64,000 nucleotides of DNA from Mycolicibacterium sp. S2-37 (GCF_017352375.1 NZ_JAFEVR010000012.1:124001-188000), one strand, 5' to 3'. Shown: positions 43,863-52,212, numbered from the stretch's first letter. Made by a program: numbers and translations. Notes: generated by a model from the letters alone, not told the origin.

Positions 43863-43886
43863 AACAGTTGTAGTTTCACAATTGTT
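43863..43886. promoter_or_regulatory. Inverted-repeat operator before the DHA2 exporter
   Basis: AACAGTTGT-AGTTTC-ACAATTGTT: 9-bp arms with one mismatch and a 6-bp spacer, 20 bases before ATG 43907. The AT-rich dyad is of the MarR-site type, and a marR gene is the second gene of this operon. Confidence 0.65.
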
Positions 43887-43906
43887 GGGTGATTGACACT
43901 GTCGGC

Positions 43907-45337
43907 ATGAGCGCACGGCGCAAGGGCGTCATCCTGGTGTCCTGCTGCCTGAGCCTGCTGATCGTGTCGATGGACGCGACGATCGTCAACGTCGCGATCC
44001 CCAGCATCCGGTCCGACCTGGGTGCGTCGGCCTCGCAGATGCAGTGGGTGATCGACGTCTACACCCTGGTGCTGGCGTCGCTGCTGCTGCTGTCGGGGGC
44101 GACCGCCGACCGCATCGGCCGGCGGCGCACCTTCCACTTCGGTCTTGCCGTGTTCGCGGTCGGATCGCTGCTGTGCAGCCTCGCCCCCAACATCGAGACA
44201 CTGATCGCGGCCCGGTTCCTGCAGGCCGTGGGTGGTTCGATGCTCAATCCGGTGGCGATGTCGATCATCACGCAGGTGTTCACCGGCCGGGTCGAACGCG
44301 CCAGGGCGATCGGCGTGTGGGGCGGCGTGGTCGGCATCTCGATGGCACTGGGGCCGATCGTCGGCGGTGTGCTCATCGAGTTCGTCGACTGGCGTGCGGT
44401 GTTCTGGATCAACCTGCCGATCTGCGCGTTGGCGATCCTGCTGACCGCGCTGTTCGTCCCGGAGTCGCGCTCGGTGACCATGCGCGACGTCGATCCGGTC
44501 GGCCAGGCGCTGGGCATGGCGTTCCTCTTCGGCATCGTGTTCGTCCTCATCGAGGGCCCGGGCCTGGGCTGGGTCAGCCCGGCGATCCTCGCGATCGCGG
44601 TCGCCGCCGTCCTCGCCCTGATCGCCTTCCTGCGCTACGAATCGAGACGCCGCGACCCGTTCATCGATCTGCGGTTCTTCCGCAGCATCCCGTTCGCCTC
44701 CGCGACGGCGATCGCGATCTGCGCATTCGCTGCCTGGGGCGCGTTCCTGTTCATGATGTCGCTCTATCTGCAGGGCGAGCGTGGCTTCTCAGCGGTGCAC
44801 ACGGGCCTGATCTACCTGCCGGTCGCGGTCGGCGCCCTGGTCTTCTCCCCGCTATCGGGCCGCCTCGTCGGCCGCTTCGGCGCCAGACCCTCCCTGCTGG
44901 TGGCGGGCACGCTGATCACCGCCGCGACGCTGATGCTCACCCGCCTGAGCAACACGACGCCGGTGTGGTGGCTGCTGGTCGTGTTCGCCGTCTTCGGCAT
45001 CGGTTTCTCGATGGTCAACGCGCCGATCACGAATGCGGCGGTCAGCGGGATGCCCACCGACCGTGCGGGCGCCGCATCGGCGATTGCCTCGACCAGTCGC
45101 CAGGTCGGCGTCAGTCTCGGTGTGGCGCTGTGCGGTTCGGTGGCCGGCGCCGCTCTCGCGGACACGAACGTCGACTTCGCACTCGCGGCCCGTCCGCTGT
45201 GGCTGGTATTCGCCGGATTCGGAGTGCTGATCTTCGCGCTCGGTGTCCTGTCGACGTCCAAGCGCGGGTTGCGGTCCGCCGAGCGGCTGGTGCCGCTGGT
45301 GGCCGCCGGAGACGCGGAGCGGGTCCGTGCCGGGTGA
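43907..45337 (+). CDS. DHA2-type (14-helix) MFS multidrug exporter
   Basis: A 476-residue EmrB/QacA-like drug:proton antiporter. Diagnostic motifs are LLIVSMDATIVNVAIPSI (motif D1), LSGATADRIGRRRTFHFG (motif A), QAVGGSMLNPVAMSII, and WGGVVGISMALGPIVGGVLIE (motif C, antiporter motif). The 14-helix pattern continues to the C-terminus. ATG 43907 (MSARRKG) is preferred, but GTG 43889 is in frame. The marR gene overlaps its end, and the operator lies just upstream, a regular inducible-efflux arrangement. Confidence 0.93.
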   Translation: MSARRKGVILVSCCLSLLIVSMDATIVNVAIPSIRSDLGASASQMQWVIDVYTLVLASLLLLSGATADRIGRRRTFHFGLAVFAVGSLLCSLAPNIETLIAARFLQAVGGSMLNPVAMSIITQVFTGRVERARAIGVWGGVVGISMALGPIVGGVLIEFVDWRAVFWINLPICALAILLTALFVPESRSVTMRDVDPVGQALGMAFLFGIVFVLIEGPGLGWVSPAILAIAVAAVLALIAFLRYESRRRDPFIDLRFFRSIPFASATAIAICAFAAWGAFLFMMSLYLQGERGFSAVHTGLIYLPVAVGALVFSPLSGRLVGRFGARPSLLVAGTLITAATLMLTRLSNTTPVWWLLVVFAVFGIGFSMVNAPITNAAVSGMPTDRAGAASAIASTSRQVGVSLGVALCGSVAGAALADTNVDFALAARPLWLVFAGFGVLIFALGVLSTSKRGLRSAERLVPLVAAGDAERVRAG

Positions 45338-45743
45338 CGGGCTCGCCGACGAGGTCTGGCGGACGATGGCTGCGCTGGTGATCGACAACCGGGACAGCTG
45401 GAAGCGTGCCGTCGTCGAGCGAACGGGACTGCCGTTCAGCAGGATTCGGGTGTTGCGGCGGCTCGCGCCACAGCCACTGACGGTCAAGCAGCTCGCGGCC
45501 GCGGCCACGATGGACGCACCCGCCACGACGGTCGCGGTCAACGATCTCGAGGAGCGCGGCCTGGTCGTGCGGGCGATCGATCCGGCCAACCGGCGTTGCA
45601 AGACGGTGTCGCTGACCGAAGCGGGCCGGGAGGTGCTCACCACCATCGATGCGATCGACGACCCGGCGCCGGAGGTGTTCGACCGGCTCGACGCCGACGA
45701 CCTCGCGGCGCTGCGCGCGACGCTGGCCAAGCTGAGGGGCTAG
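45327..45743 (+). CDS. MarR family regulator of the exporter operon
   Basis: A 138-residue winged-helix protein: FSRIRVLRRLAPQPLTVKQLAAAATMDAPATTVAVNDLEERGLVVRAIDPANRRCKTVSLTEAGREVL contains helix-turn-helix and wing. GTG 45327 overlaps the exporter stop by 11 bases; a later in-frame ATG (45366) is possible. It should repress the exporter through the dyad at 43863-43886 and be released by a phenolic or drug ligand; this is inference from layout. Confidence 0.9.
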   Translation: MPGDGLADEVWRTMAALVIDNRDSWKRAVVERTGLPFSRIRVLRRLAPQPLTVKQLAAAATMDAPATTVAVNDLEERGLVVRAIDPANRRCKTVSLTEAGREVLTTIDAIDDPAPEVFDRLDADDLAALRATLAKLRG

Positions 45744-45745
45744 CG

Positions 45746-46117
45746 TCAGACGCGGGTCAGTGTCACGTTGTAGAGCCGCACGCCGGCGTCGCCGGCAGCG
45801 ATGTCGACGAACGTCGGCACGTCACGAATCGCGTCACCCCTGGCGATGATGTTGCCGCCGGCCTCGACCACACACGGAAACGCGTTGCAGCGCAACCAGA
45901 ATCCGGGTGCACTCTGGTACGGCGCCATCGACGGGGCCTGGTCGACGCGGTAGCGCCCCGGCGGGATGTAGGCCGTCGCCCAGCCCTGCGACGCCTCGGG
46001 GTTCACTCCGAACAGCCCGTTGCTGCCGTAGCTCGGACCGCCTGCCGCGGGCGGAGCCAGCACGATTCCGGCGAGGACGGCACCGGTGGCGGCGGTCAGC
46101 GCGAAGGGGGCGTTCAC
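45746..46117 (-). CDS. Small secreted protein of unknown function
   Basis: A 123-residue protein with a signal peptide (FALTAATGAVLAGIVLAPPAAGGP). The mature part has a Cys pair (WLRCNAFPCVVEAGG) likely to make a disulfide, and a beta-rich pattern (ATAYIPPGRYRVDQAP, GVRLYNVTLTRV). I do not recognise a named family, though the pattern resembles small secreted mycobacterial beta-sandwich proteins. GTG 46117 is the start; the stop lies 2 bases after the marR stop of the opposite strand. Confidence 0.78.
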   Translation of the reverse strand: MNAPFALTAATGAVLAGIVLAPPAAGGPSYGSNGLFGVNPEASQGWATAYIPPGRYRVDQAPSMAPYQSAPGFWLRCNAFPCVVEAGGNIIARGDAIRDVPTFVDIAAGDAGVRLYNVTLTRV

Positions 46118-46124
46118 GATCGCG

Positions 46125-46130
46125 AGCCTA
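46125..46130 (-). promoter_or_regulatory. -10 hexamer of the small secreted protein gene
   Basis: TAGGCT on the minus strand, 7 bases before GTG 46117. Confidence 0.4.
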
Positions 46131-46145
46131 ACAACGCGTCACCGG

Positions 46146-47726
46146 TCAACTGTCCAGAACGGCCATCGCCGCGTTGTGCCCGCCGATCCCGGACACCGCG
46201 CCGCCTCGGCGCGCCGAAGAACCGCACAGCAGGATGCGGTCGTGGGCGGTGGCCACGCCCCAGCGCTGTGCCGGGGTCTCCAGCGTTTCGTCGTCCTCGA
46301 CGAAGGGCCACCGCAGCGCGCCGTGGAAGATGTGGCCGCCGGTCATGTTCAGCCCGTGCTCGAGGTCGGCGGTGGTCTTGGTCTCGATGCACAGCCGCCC
46401 GGCCGCATCCTCCATCACGACATCCTGAACCGGTTCGGCCAGAACCGAATTCAGCGAGTGCAGCGCCGCGGCGGTCAGCGTGTTGCGCATCCGGTCCTGA
46501 TCGTGGTGCTCGATCAGGGCGTGCGGCGTGTGCAGCCCGAAGACGGTCAGGGTGTGCGCCCCGGTCACCCGCAGCCCCTCCGACAGAATCGACGGATCGG
46601 TCAGCGAATGGCAGTAGATCTCGCAGGGCAGCGGGTTCGGCACCTCTCCGGCGGCGGCCTGGTCGTAGGCGGTGTCGAGTTGGCTCAGCGTCTCGTTGAT
46701 GTGGAACGTCCCGCCGAAGGCCTGCTCCGCGCTCACCGTCGCGTCCCGCAGTGTCGGCAGCCTGCGCAGCATCAAATTCACCTTCACCTGCGAGCCGGCG
46801 GGGGTCTGCGGCGCCGGTTCACCGAGCAGCCGGGCCAGCACCGCAGGACCGACGTTGGCCAGCACGAAGCGGGCGCCGATGCGGTGCTCCCGACCGCCGG
46901 CCCGATAGGTCACCTCACCGTCCGGGGTGACGCCGTTGACCTCCGCACCGGTGACGATGTCGGCGCCGAACCCCGCCGCCGCGGCGGCGAGGGCCCCGCT
47001 GACCGCGCCCATCCCACCGACCGGGACGTTCCACTCACCATTGCCGCCGCCGATCAGGTGATACAGGAAGCAGATGTTCTGCAGCAGCGACGGTTCGTCG
47101 GTGCGGGCGAACGTCCCGATCAGTGCGTCGGTCGCCATCACGCCGCGCACCAGGTCACTGTCGACGGCGGCGGTGATGGCCTCGGCGATCGGCTGTTCGG
47201 TCAACGCCCGCCAGGTCTCTTCGGTGCCGGCGCCGGACAACGCGTGACGGCGGGCGTCGGCGCGCGTCATCAACGGTGCGGTCAGGGTGGGCCACAGCCG
47301 TTCGGTGAGGGCGCCGAAGCGGCGGTAGAACTCGGTGAAACCGGGTTCGTCGGCGGCGGCCCCGACGGCGGCGAAGGTGCTCTGCGGTCCGATCAGCAGG
47401 CCGGTGTGGCCGCCGGTCGCCGGGTCGGGGGAGTAGGAGGAGTAGCGGCGCCGGGCCAGCCGGATGCGTGCACCGAGGTCGTCGACGATGCGCCGGGGCA
47501 GGAGGCTGACCAGATACGAGTAGCGGGAGAGCCGGGCGTCCACGCCGTCGAACGCGTGCGCGGACACCGCGGCGCCGCCGACGTGGTCGAGTCGCTCGAG
47601 GACGCGCACCCGGCGCCCTGCGCGGGCGAGATACGCCGCAGCGACCAGCCCGTTGTGCCCGCCGCCGATGACGACGGCGTCGAATGTCGCCGTCCGGGCG
47701 GCTCCGGCGCCGGATGCCGCGCTCAG
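46146..47726 (-). CDS. Phytoene-dehydrogenase-like FAD oxidoreductase (Rv0897c type), CTG start
   Basis: Translated from CTG 47726 the protein has 526 residues, near the 535 recalled for Rv0897c. The N-terminal FAD motif FDAVVIGGGHNGLVAAAYLA and RRVRVLERLDHVGGAAVS lie at about residues 14-55, and the C-terminal FAD contact GIGGHNAAMAVL is at the end. No ATG, GTG or TTG exists in frame between the upstream stop (47769-47771) and GTG 47609, and starting at GTG 47609 would cut off the Rossmann glycines. CTG 47726 overlaps the stop of the upstream gene as CTGA, the same topology as the ATGA/GTGA couplings elsewhere here. It acts on isoprenoid-like lipids in relatives; the substrate is unknown. 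Confidence 0.82.
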   Translation of the reverse strand: MSAASGAGAARTATFDAVVIGGGHNGLVAAAYLARAGRRVRVLERLDHVGGAAVSAHAFDGVDARLSRYSYLVSLLPRRIVDDLGARIRLARRRYSSYSPDPATGGHTGLLIGPQSTFAAVGAAADEPGFTEFYRRFGALTERLWPTLTAPLMTRADARRHALSGAGTEETWRALTEQPIAEAITAAVDSDLVRGVMATDALIGTFARTDEPSLLQNICFLYHLIGGGNGEWNVPVGGMGAVSGALAAAAAGFGADIVTGAEVNGVTPDGEVTYRAGGREHRIGARFVLANVGPAVLARLLGEPAPQTPAGSQVKVNLMLRRLPTLRDATVSAEQAFGGTFHINETLSQLDTAYDQAAAGEVPNPLPCEIYCHSLTDPSILSEGLRVTGAHTLTVFGLHTPHALIEHHDQDRMRNTLTAAALHSLNSVLAEPVQDVVMEDAAGRLCIETKTTADLEHGLNMTGGHIFHGALRWPFVEDDETLETPAQRWGVATAHDRILLCGSSARRGGAVSGIGGHNAAMAVLDS

Positions 47727-47971
47727 TTCAGGTAGCCCTCGACCTCGCCGGCCGGCCGCACCTCGGCCTCACGCGGATCCTTGCCGCTCTCACGCAGCGC
47801 GCGCCGCTGACGCAGCAGATCCCAGCACTGGTCGAGCGCGATCTCCACCGCACGCAGCCGTTGATGCTCTTCGGTCTCGTCGATCTCGCGATGCTGCAGC
47901 GCGTCGCGCAGCTTCTGCTCTTCGGCGACGAGCTTGTTCACCTGTTCGAGAATGTCCTGGTCCTGTGCCAC
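47723..47971 (-). CDS. DUF2630 family protein (Rv0898c type)
   Basis: An 82-residue, highly charged helical protein (MAQDQDILEQVNKLVAEEQKLRDALQHREIDETEEHQRLRAVEIALDQCWDLLRQRRALRE), probably a coiled-coil dimer. It starts with GTG 47971 and ends with GEVEGYLN. The next gene begins inside its stop codon (CTGA). The function is unknown. It is conserved in mycobacteria at this place. Confidence 0.87.
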   Translation of the reverse strand: MAQDQDILEQVNKLVAEEQKLRDALQHREIDETEEHQRLRAVEIALDQCWDLLRQRRALRESGKDPREAEVRPAGEVEGYLN

Positions 47972-48002
47972 CGCACCAGTCTGCCCGAAACCGGGACTGG
48001 AC

Positions 48003-48008
48003 TAACCT
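48003..48008 (+). promoter_or_regulatory. -10 hexamer of the FKBP gene
   Basis: TAACCT, 6 bases before GTG 48015. Confidence 0.45.
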
Positions 48009-48014
48009 GGGACT

Positions 48015-48389
48015 GTGACTTCCACCCCAGGACAGAAGCCCGAGATCGAATTCCCGGACGGCCCCGCACCGAGTGAACTCGTCATCGAGGACGTCATCGT
48101 CGGCGACGGTGCGGAAGCGGTGCCCGGCGGCAACGTCGAGGTGCACTACGTCGGGGTGGAGTACGACACCGGCGAGGAGTTCGACAGCTCCTGGAACCGC
48201 GGCCAGTCGATCGAGTTCCCGCTGCAGGGGCTGATCCAGGGCTGGCAGGACGGCATCCCCGGAATGCGTGTCGGCGGGCGGCGCAAGCTGACGATCCCGC
48301 CGGAGGCGGCTTACGGCCCGGCCGGCGGCGGGCACCGCCTCTCCGGCAAGACGTTGATCTTCGTCATCGACCTGCTGGCTACCCGATGA
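48015..48389 (+). CDS. FKBP-type peptidyl-prolyl cis-trans isomerase
   Basis: A 124-residue single FKBP domain that isomerises Xaa-Pro bonds and would bind FK506. Conserved parts are VEVHYVGVEYDTGEEFDSSWNRGQSIEFPL, VIQGW-like LIQGWQDGIPGMRVGGRRKLTIPPEAAYG and LIFVIDLLA at the end, so the active-site Tyr, Phe, Asp, Trp and Ile are all present. GTG 48015 is the start. The last 11 codons lie inside the first copy of a 37-bp tandem repeat that continues past the stop. Confidence 0.93.
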   Translation: MTSTPGQKPEIEFPDGPAPSELVIEDVIVGDGAEAVPGGNVEVHYVGVEYDTGEEFDSSWNRGQSIEFPLQGLIQGWQDGIPGMRVGGRRKLTIPPEAAYGPAGGGHRLSGKTLIFVIDLLATR

Positions 48390-48463
48390 CGCGATCTTCG
48401 TCATCGACCTGCTGGCTACCCGATGACGCGATCTTCGTCATCGACCTGCTCGCCACCGGCTGA
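48356..48463 (+). repeat. 37-bp tandem repeat at the FKBP 3' end
   Basis: The 37-bp unit beginning GATCTTCGTCATCGACCTGC occurs at 48356-48392 and 48393-48429 identically, and a third, partial copy starts at 48430 with its first 21 bases identical, then diverging to CGCCACCGGCTGA. Because 37 is not a multiple of 3, the frame shifts after copy 1, whose CGATGA makes the stop. Copy 3 read in its own frame again gives IFVIDLLATG and a stop, the likely original gene end. Confidence 0.9.
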
Positions 48464-48464
48464 C

Positions 48465-49814
48465 TCAACGCGGCGTCGGGCCCGGTAGCCGCAGCAGCAG
48501 GCGGGCCCCGCCCAGCGGACTGCTCGCCAGCGCCGCCGTCCCGCCGTGCAACTCGGCCTGCTGGGCCACCAGTGCCAGCCCCAGACCCGAACCGGAGTGC
48601 GACGCCGTCGACCCGCGGGAGAAGCGCTCGAACACCCGCACCCGTTCCTCCTCGGGCACCCCGACGCCGTCGTCGTCGATCGCGATCTCCACTCCCTCCC
48701 GGGAGCTCACCGCCGACAGCTGAACCCGCGTCGCGCCGCCGTGCTTGACGGCGTTGGCGATGGCGTTGTCCACCGCCAGCCGCAACCCCGCGGGCAGCCC
48801 CACGATGATCACCGTCGGCGCAGGCACCAGCGACACGTCCAGATCCGGATACACCCGCATCGCGTCGTGGGCGGCCCGGTCGAGCAGTTCGGTGATGTCG
48901 ACGGGGACGTGATCGTCAGAGGTCGTCAGTTCGCCCTGGGCGAGCCGCTCGAGCGCCGCCAGCGTCGCCTCGATACGGGACTGGGTGCGGATGACGTCGT
49001 TGACCACTTCCTTGCGTTGGTCGTCGGCCAGATCCAGGGTGGCCAGCACCTCGAGGTTGGTGCGCATCGCGGTCAGCGGGGTGCGCAGCTCGTGCGCCGA
49101 TACCGACGCGAAGTCACGTGCCGACGTCAGCGCGGCCTTGGTCCGGTCCTGCTCGTTCCAGACGCGCTCGAGCAGACCCTTGACGGCGTCGGCGATCTCG
49201 ACGGCCTCGGTGGCGCCACGCACCTCGACGTGCGGGTCCTCGTCCCCGGCGTCGATCTGCCGGGTCTGCTCGGCGAGCCGCTTGAACGGGCGAACCGCGA
49301 ACGCCGCCAGCAGCCAGCCCGCCACGGTGGCGGCGCCGATCGCCAGCGAGCAGATGATGATCACCCGGCGGTGCAGGTTGTTGGTGTCGGCGATGGTGGC
49401 GTCGTAGGTGGCGCCGACGGCGACCGACATCGGCTCGGGGTAGCGGATGTCGACGGTGCGCACCCGGTAGCGCACGCCGTCGACGTAGGTGTCGGCGTAT
49501 CCGACGGGCAGCTGGGGCAGCACCACGTCGCTGTTGGAGTTGACCTCGTTCTCGCCCCGGCGCACCGTGATCACGGCGTCCTGGTCGTTGGGCGTCTTCG
49601 GAATGGTGTCCAGTCCGCGCGGCAGGAACGGGATGGCGAAGCCCGCAGCTTCGTCCAGCCGGCGGTCCAGCCGCTCTTTGCGGTCCTGGGTGATGCCCAC
49701 CCACACCACGGTTCCGACGATGCCGACCACGATCGCGGCGGCGATGGCCGTCGCGAAGGCCACCCGGGTCCGCAGTGACGGGGTGCGCCGGAAGATCCGC
49801 GACAGGAGATTCAT
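48465..49814 (-). CDS. prrB: Sensor histidine kinase PrrB
   Basis: A 449-residue membrane kinase. Helix 1 is at about residues 18-40 (VAFATAIAAAIVVGIVGTVVWV), an outer sensor domain runs to about 150, and helix 2 follows (VIIICSLAIGAATVAGWLLAAFAV), then a HAMP segment. The phosphoacceptor is in SVSAHELRTPLTAMRTNLEVL; the ATPase boxes are NAIANAVKHGG (N), IDDDGVGVPEEERVRVFERFSRG (G1/F), and GSGLGLALVAQQAELHGG (G2). It phosphorylates PrrA, 21 bases upstream on the same strand. The 3' end abuts the FKBP repeat. Confidence 0.96.
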   Translation of the reverse strand: MNLLSRIFRRTPSLRTRVAFATAIAAAIVVGIVGTVVWVGITQDRKERLDRRLDEAAGFAIPFLPRGLDTIPKTPNDQDAVITVRRGENEVNSNSDVVLPQLPVGYADTYVDGVRYRVRTVDIRYPEPMSVAVGATYDATIADTNNLHRRVIIICSLAIGAATVAGWLLAAFAVRPFKRLAEQTRQIDAGDEDPHVEVRGATEAVEIADAVKGLLERVWNEQDRTKAALTSARDFASVSAHELRTPLTAMRTNLEVLATLDLADDQRKEVVNDVIRTQSRIEATLAALERLAQGELTTSDDHVPVDITELLDRAAHDAMRVYPDLDVSLVPAPTVIIVGLPAGLRLAVDNAIANAVKHGGATRVQLSAVSSREGVEIAIDDDGVGVPEEERVRVFERFSRGSTASHSGSGLGLALVAQQAELHGGTAALASSPLGGARLLLRLPGPTPR

Positions 49815-49835
49815 CGAGGGACGCTCATCTCATCG

Positions 49836-50537
49836 CTATTGGGTCCGCAGCACGAAACCCACTCCGCGCACGGTGTGCAGCAGCCGCGGTGCGCCGCCCG
49901 CCTCCAGCTTGCGGCGCAGGTATCCGATGAACACGTCGACCACGTTGGTGTCGGCGGCGAAGTCGTAGCCCCACACCAGCTCGAGCAGTTGGGCGCGGGA
50001 CAGCACGGCGGTCTTGTGCTCGGCCAGCACCGCCAGTAGATCGAACTCCCGCTTCGTTAGATCCACGTCGGCGCCGTTGACGCGGGCGCGCCTGCCGGGG
50101 ATGTCCACCTCCAGCGGTCCGACCTGGATGGTCTCCGACGAGAACGTCGCCGACGATCCGCGGCGGCGCAGCAGCGCCTTCACCCGGGCCACCAGTTCGG
50201 CCAGCACGAAGGGTTTGACCAGATAGTCGTCGGCCCCGGCTTCCAGACCGGCCACCCGATCGTCCACCGAGGACCGGGCCGAGAGCACACACACCGGCAC
50301 GTCGTTGTCCATCGCGCGCAAGGCCGTCACCACGCTCACCCCGTCGAGCACCGGCATGTTGATGTCGAGGACGATCGCATCGGGCCGCGTCTCGGTGGCG
50401 CTGCGCAGGGCCTCGGCCCCGTCGACGGCGGTGGACACCTCGAATCCGGACAGCCGCAGCCCGCGCTCGAGCGAGGCGAGTACGTCCGGGTCGTCGTCCA
50501 CCACCAGCACCCGGGGCGATCCCACACCACTGTCCAT
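49836..50537 (-). CDS. prrA: Response regulator PrrA
   Basis: A 233-residue OmpR/PhoB-type regulator. The receiver domain has the acidic pair in VLVVDDDPDV, the phosphorylated Asp in IVLDINMPVLDG (about residue 60) and the Lys in DDYLVKPFVLAEL; the C-terminal winged-helix DNA-binding domain has VDLTKREFDLLAVLAEHKTAVLSRAQLLELVWGYD and VVDVFIGYLRRKLEAGG. Start ATG 50537 begins MDSGVGSPRVLVVDD, as in M. tuberculosis PrrA. The pair is essential in M. tuberculosis and links to nitrogen and respiration control (known from the literature). Confidence 0.97.
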   Translation of the reverse strand: MDSGVGSPRVLVVDDDPDVLASLERGLRLSGFEVSTAVDGAEALRSATETRPDAIVLDINMPVLDGVSVVTALRAMDNDVPVCVLSARSSVDDRVAGLEAGADDYLVKPFVLAELVARVKALLRRRGSSATFSSETIQVGPLEVDIPGRRARVNGADVDLTKREFDLLAVLAEHKTAVLSRAQLLELVWGYDFAADTNVVDVFIGYLRRKLEAGGAPRLLHTVRGVGFVLRTQ

Positions 50538-50657
50538 GCCGCAATCTTGCCTGATGGTGGACCCCAGAGCGGATAGGCGCGAGGACGTCGAAGCAAAGCC
50601 GCCAGTTCCGCGCGGGACGGGCGGAGGTCCACGGCGCGGTGCTAGCCTCTGGGATTT

Positions 50658-51656
50658 GTGTCCCCGGCCGCGCAGGCGCTGATCGTCGAACCCGACGACG
50701 GGGTCGGGCCCGTGCTGGAGCTGATCGAGTCGGCTCGCGAATCCGTTCTGGTCAAACAGTTCACCTACACCGACGAGGCGTTGATCGACGCGCTCGTCGC
50801 CCGGCGGGCCGCCGGGGTCGCGGTGCGGGTGATGCTCAACCCGGCGCGCTCGGGCGGTGACCGGGCCAACGACGAGACCTTCGAGCGGCTGCGGGCCGGC
50901 GGCGTCGACGTGCAGTGGACCAACCCGCAGTTCTACGTGACCCACGAGAAATCGATCGTGGTGGACGGACGTGCGGCGCTCATCGCCACGTTCAACCTGT
51001 GCACCAAGTACTTCACCCGCACCCGCGACTACGGGTTGATCACCTACGACCCCGGGCAGGTCGCGCAGATCGCCGAGGTGTTCGAGGCCGACTGGACGCA
51101 CGGGGACTGGGTGCCCAGCAGCGACCACGGCCTGTTGTGGAGCAACTCGAACTCGCGGCGGCAGATGGCGCATTTCATCGACGGCGCCCGCGAGCGTCTC
51201 GACGTGCAACACCCCAAGTACGTCGACGCGGTGATCCTGGAACACCTGGCCGCCGCGGCGGATCGGGGAGTGCGGGTGCGCGTGCTGTGCGGCGGCCGGC
51301 ACGGCATCAGCGAGTGGGATGTGCTCGACACCTTCGCCACCCTGCGTCTGCTGCGCCGGTTCGGCGTGAAGGTGCACAAGATGAAGACCCTCCGGGTGCA
51401 CGCGAAGCTGCTGATCGCCGACGACGCCCGCGCCCAGCTCGGATCGATGAACATCGACCGCAGCGCATTCGACCTGCGCCGCGAATTGGGTGTCACCACC
51501 GACGACGCGGCCGTCGTCGCCCGTCTCAAGCAGGTGTTCGACGAGGACTGGGCGCAGTCGCACCATTACCACCCGCCCGATCCGCTGGACCCGGCCCAGC
51601 ACCACGAGGACGACGCGCACGAGTTCCACTCCGACGCCACGGTCGTGCATGAGTGA
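50658..51656 (+). CDS. Phospholipase D-like protein (two HKD motifs)
   Basis: A 332-residue cytoplasmic protein with both active-site motifs of the PLD superfamily: THEKSIVVDGRAALIATFN (HxKxxxxD, about residue 96) and VHAKLLIADDARAQLGSMN (about residue 247). The two half-domains together make one phosphodiesterase site. The C-terminal tail is His/Asp-rich (SHHYHPPDPLDPAQHHEDDAHEFH), perhaps metal-binding. It starts with GTG 50658; the stop overlaps the first chromate transporter gene by 8 bases. Its substrate (lipid, DNA or other) is unknown. Confidence 0.9.
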   Translation: MSPAAQALIVEPDDGVGPVLELIESARESVLVKQFTYTDEALIDALVARRAAGVAVRVMLNPARSGGDRANDETFERLRAGGVDVQWTNPQFYVTHEKSIVVDGRAALIATFNLCTKYFTRTRDYGLITYDPGQVAQIAEVFEADWTHGDWVPSSDHGLLWSNSNSRRQMAHFIDGARERLDVQHPKYVDAVILEHLAAAADRGVRVRVLCGGRHGISEWDVLDTFATLRLLRRFGVKVHKMKTLRVHAKLLIADDARAQLGSMNIDRSAFDLRRELGVTTDDAAVVARLKQVFDEDWAQSHHYHPPDPLDPAQHHEDDAHEFHSDATVVHE

Positions 51657-52212
51657 GGCCGACGCACCTGCGCCCAGGGTGTCGCTGCTCCAGCTCGCCC
51701 TGACCTTCAATCACATCGCGCTGGCCTCGTTCGGCGGGGGCCTGTCGGCGTGGTCGCGGCAGGTGCTCGTCATCGACAAGCGCTGGCTCGACGAGGACGA
51801 ATTCCTCTCCGCGCTGACGATGTGCCGGATACTGCCGGGCGCCAATCAGGTCAACCTCGCCGTCTACGTCGGCACCAAGCTGGCCGGCGTCCGCGGGGTG
51901 ATCGCCGCGCTGGTCGGCCTCTGCCTGCTGCCGCTGGTGTTCGTCCTGGCCATGGCCTACGTTTACTTCCGCTTCAAAGAGGTGCCCGCGGTCAAGGGCG
52001 TCCTGCACGGCGCGTCGGCGGCGGCGGTCGCGCTGACCGTCGCGATGGTCATCCAGACCGGCCGCAAGGCGCTGACCAGCGCGGTACCGGTCCTGCTGTT
52101 CGCCGCGGCGTTCGTCATCAACGGCATCCTGCGCTGGCCGCTGCTGACGACGCTGGCGATCCTGGCGCCGCTCAGCCTGATCTGGGCGTGGCCGCGCAAG
52201 GCGAAGACGTGA
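51649..52212 (+). CDS. chrA: Chromate transporter, N-terminal-type half (split CHR)
   Basis: A 187-residue membrane protein equal to half of a long ChrA. The conserved CHR segment is LTFNHIALASFGGGLSAWSRQVLVIDKRWLDEDEFLSALTMCRILPGANQVNLAVYVG, followed by about five helices. Short CHR proteins work in pairs, with the two halves in opposite topology, to export chromate. ATG 51649 lies inside the end of the PLD-like gene, and the next half overlaps its stop (GTGA). Confidence 0.9.
   Translation: MSEADAPAPRVSLLQLALTFNHIALASFGGGLSAWSRQVLVIDKRWLDEDEFLSALTMCRILPGANQVNLAVYVGTKLAGVRGVIAALVGLCLLPLVFVLAMAYVYFRFKEVPAVKGVLHGASAAAVALTVAMVIQTGRKALTSAVPVLLFAAAFVINGILRWPLLTTLAILAPLSLIWAWPRKAKT

Noticed and set aside
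47166..47609. Start of the phytoene-dehydrogenase-like protein at GTG 47609
   Set aside because: It would remove the FAD-binding glycine motif that is clearly encoded upstream in the same frame.
48390..48463. Extra FKBP repeat copies as a separate small gene
   Set aside because: They carry no start codon context and only repeat the C-terminal codons; they are a duplication scar.
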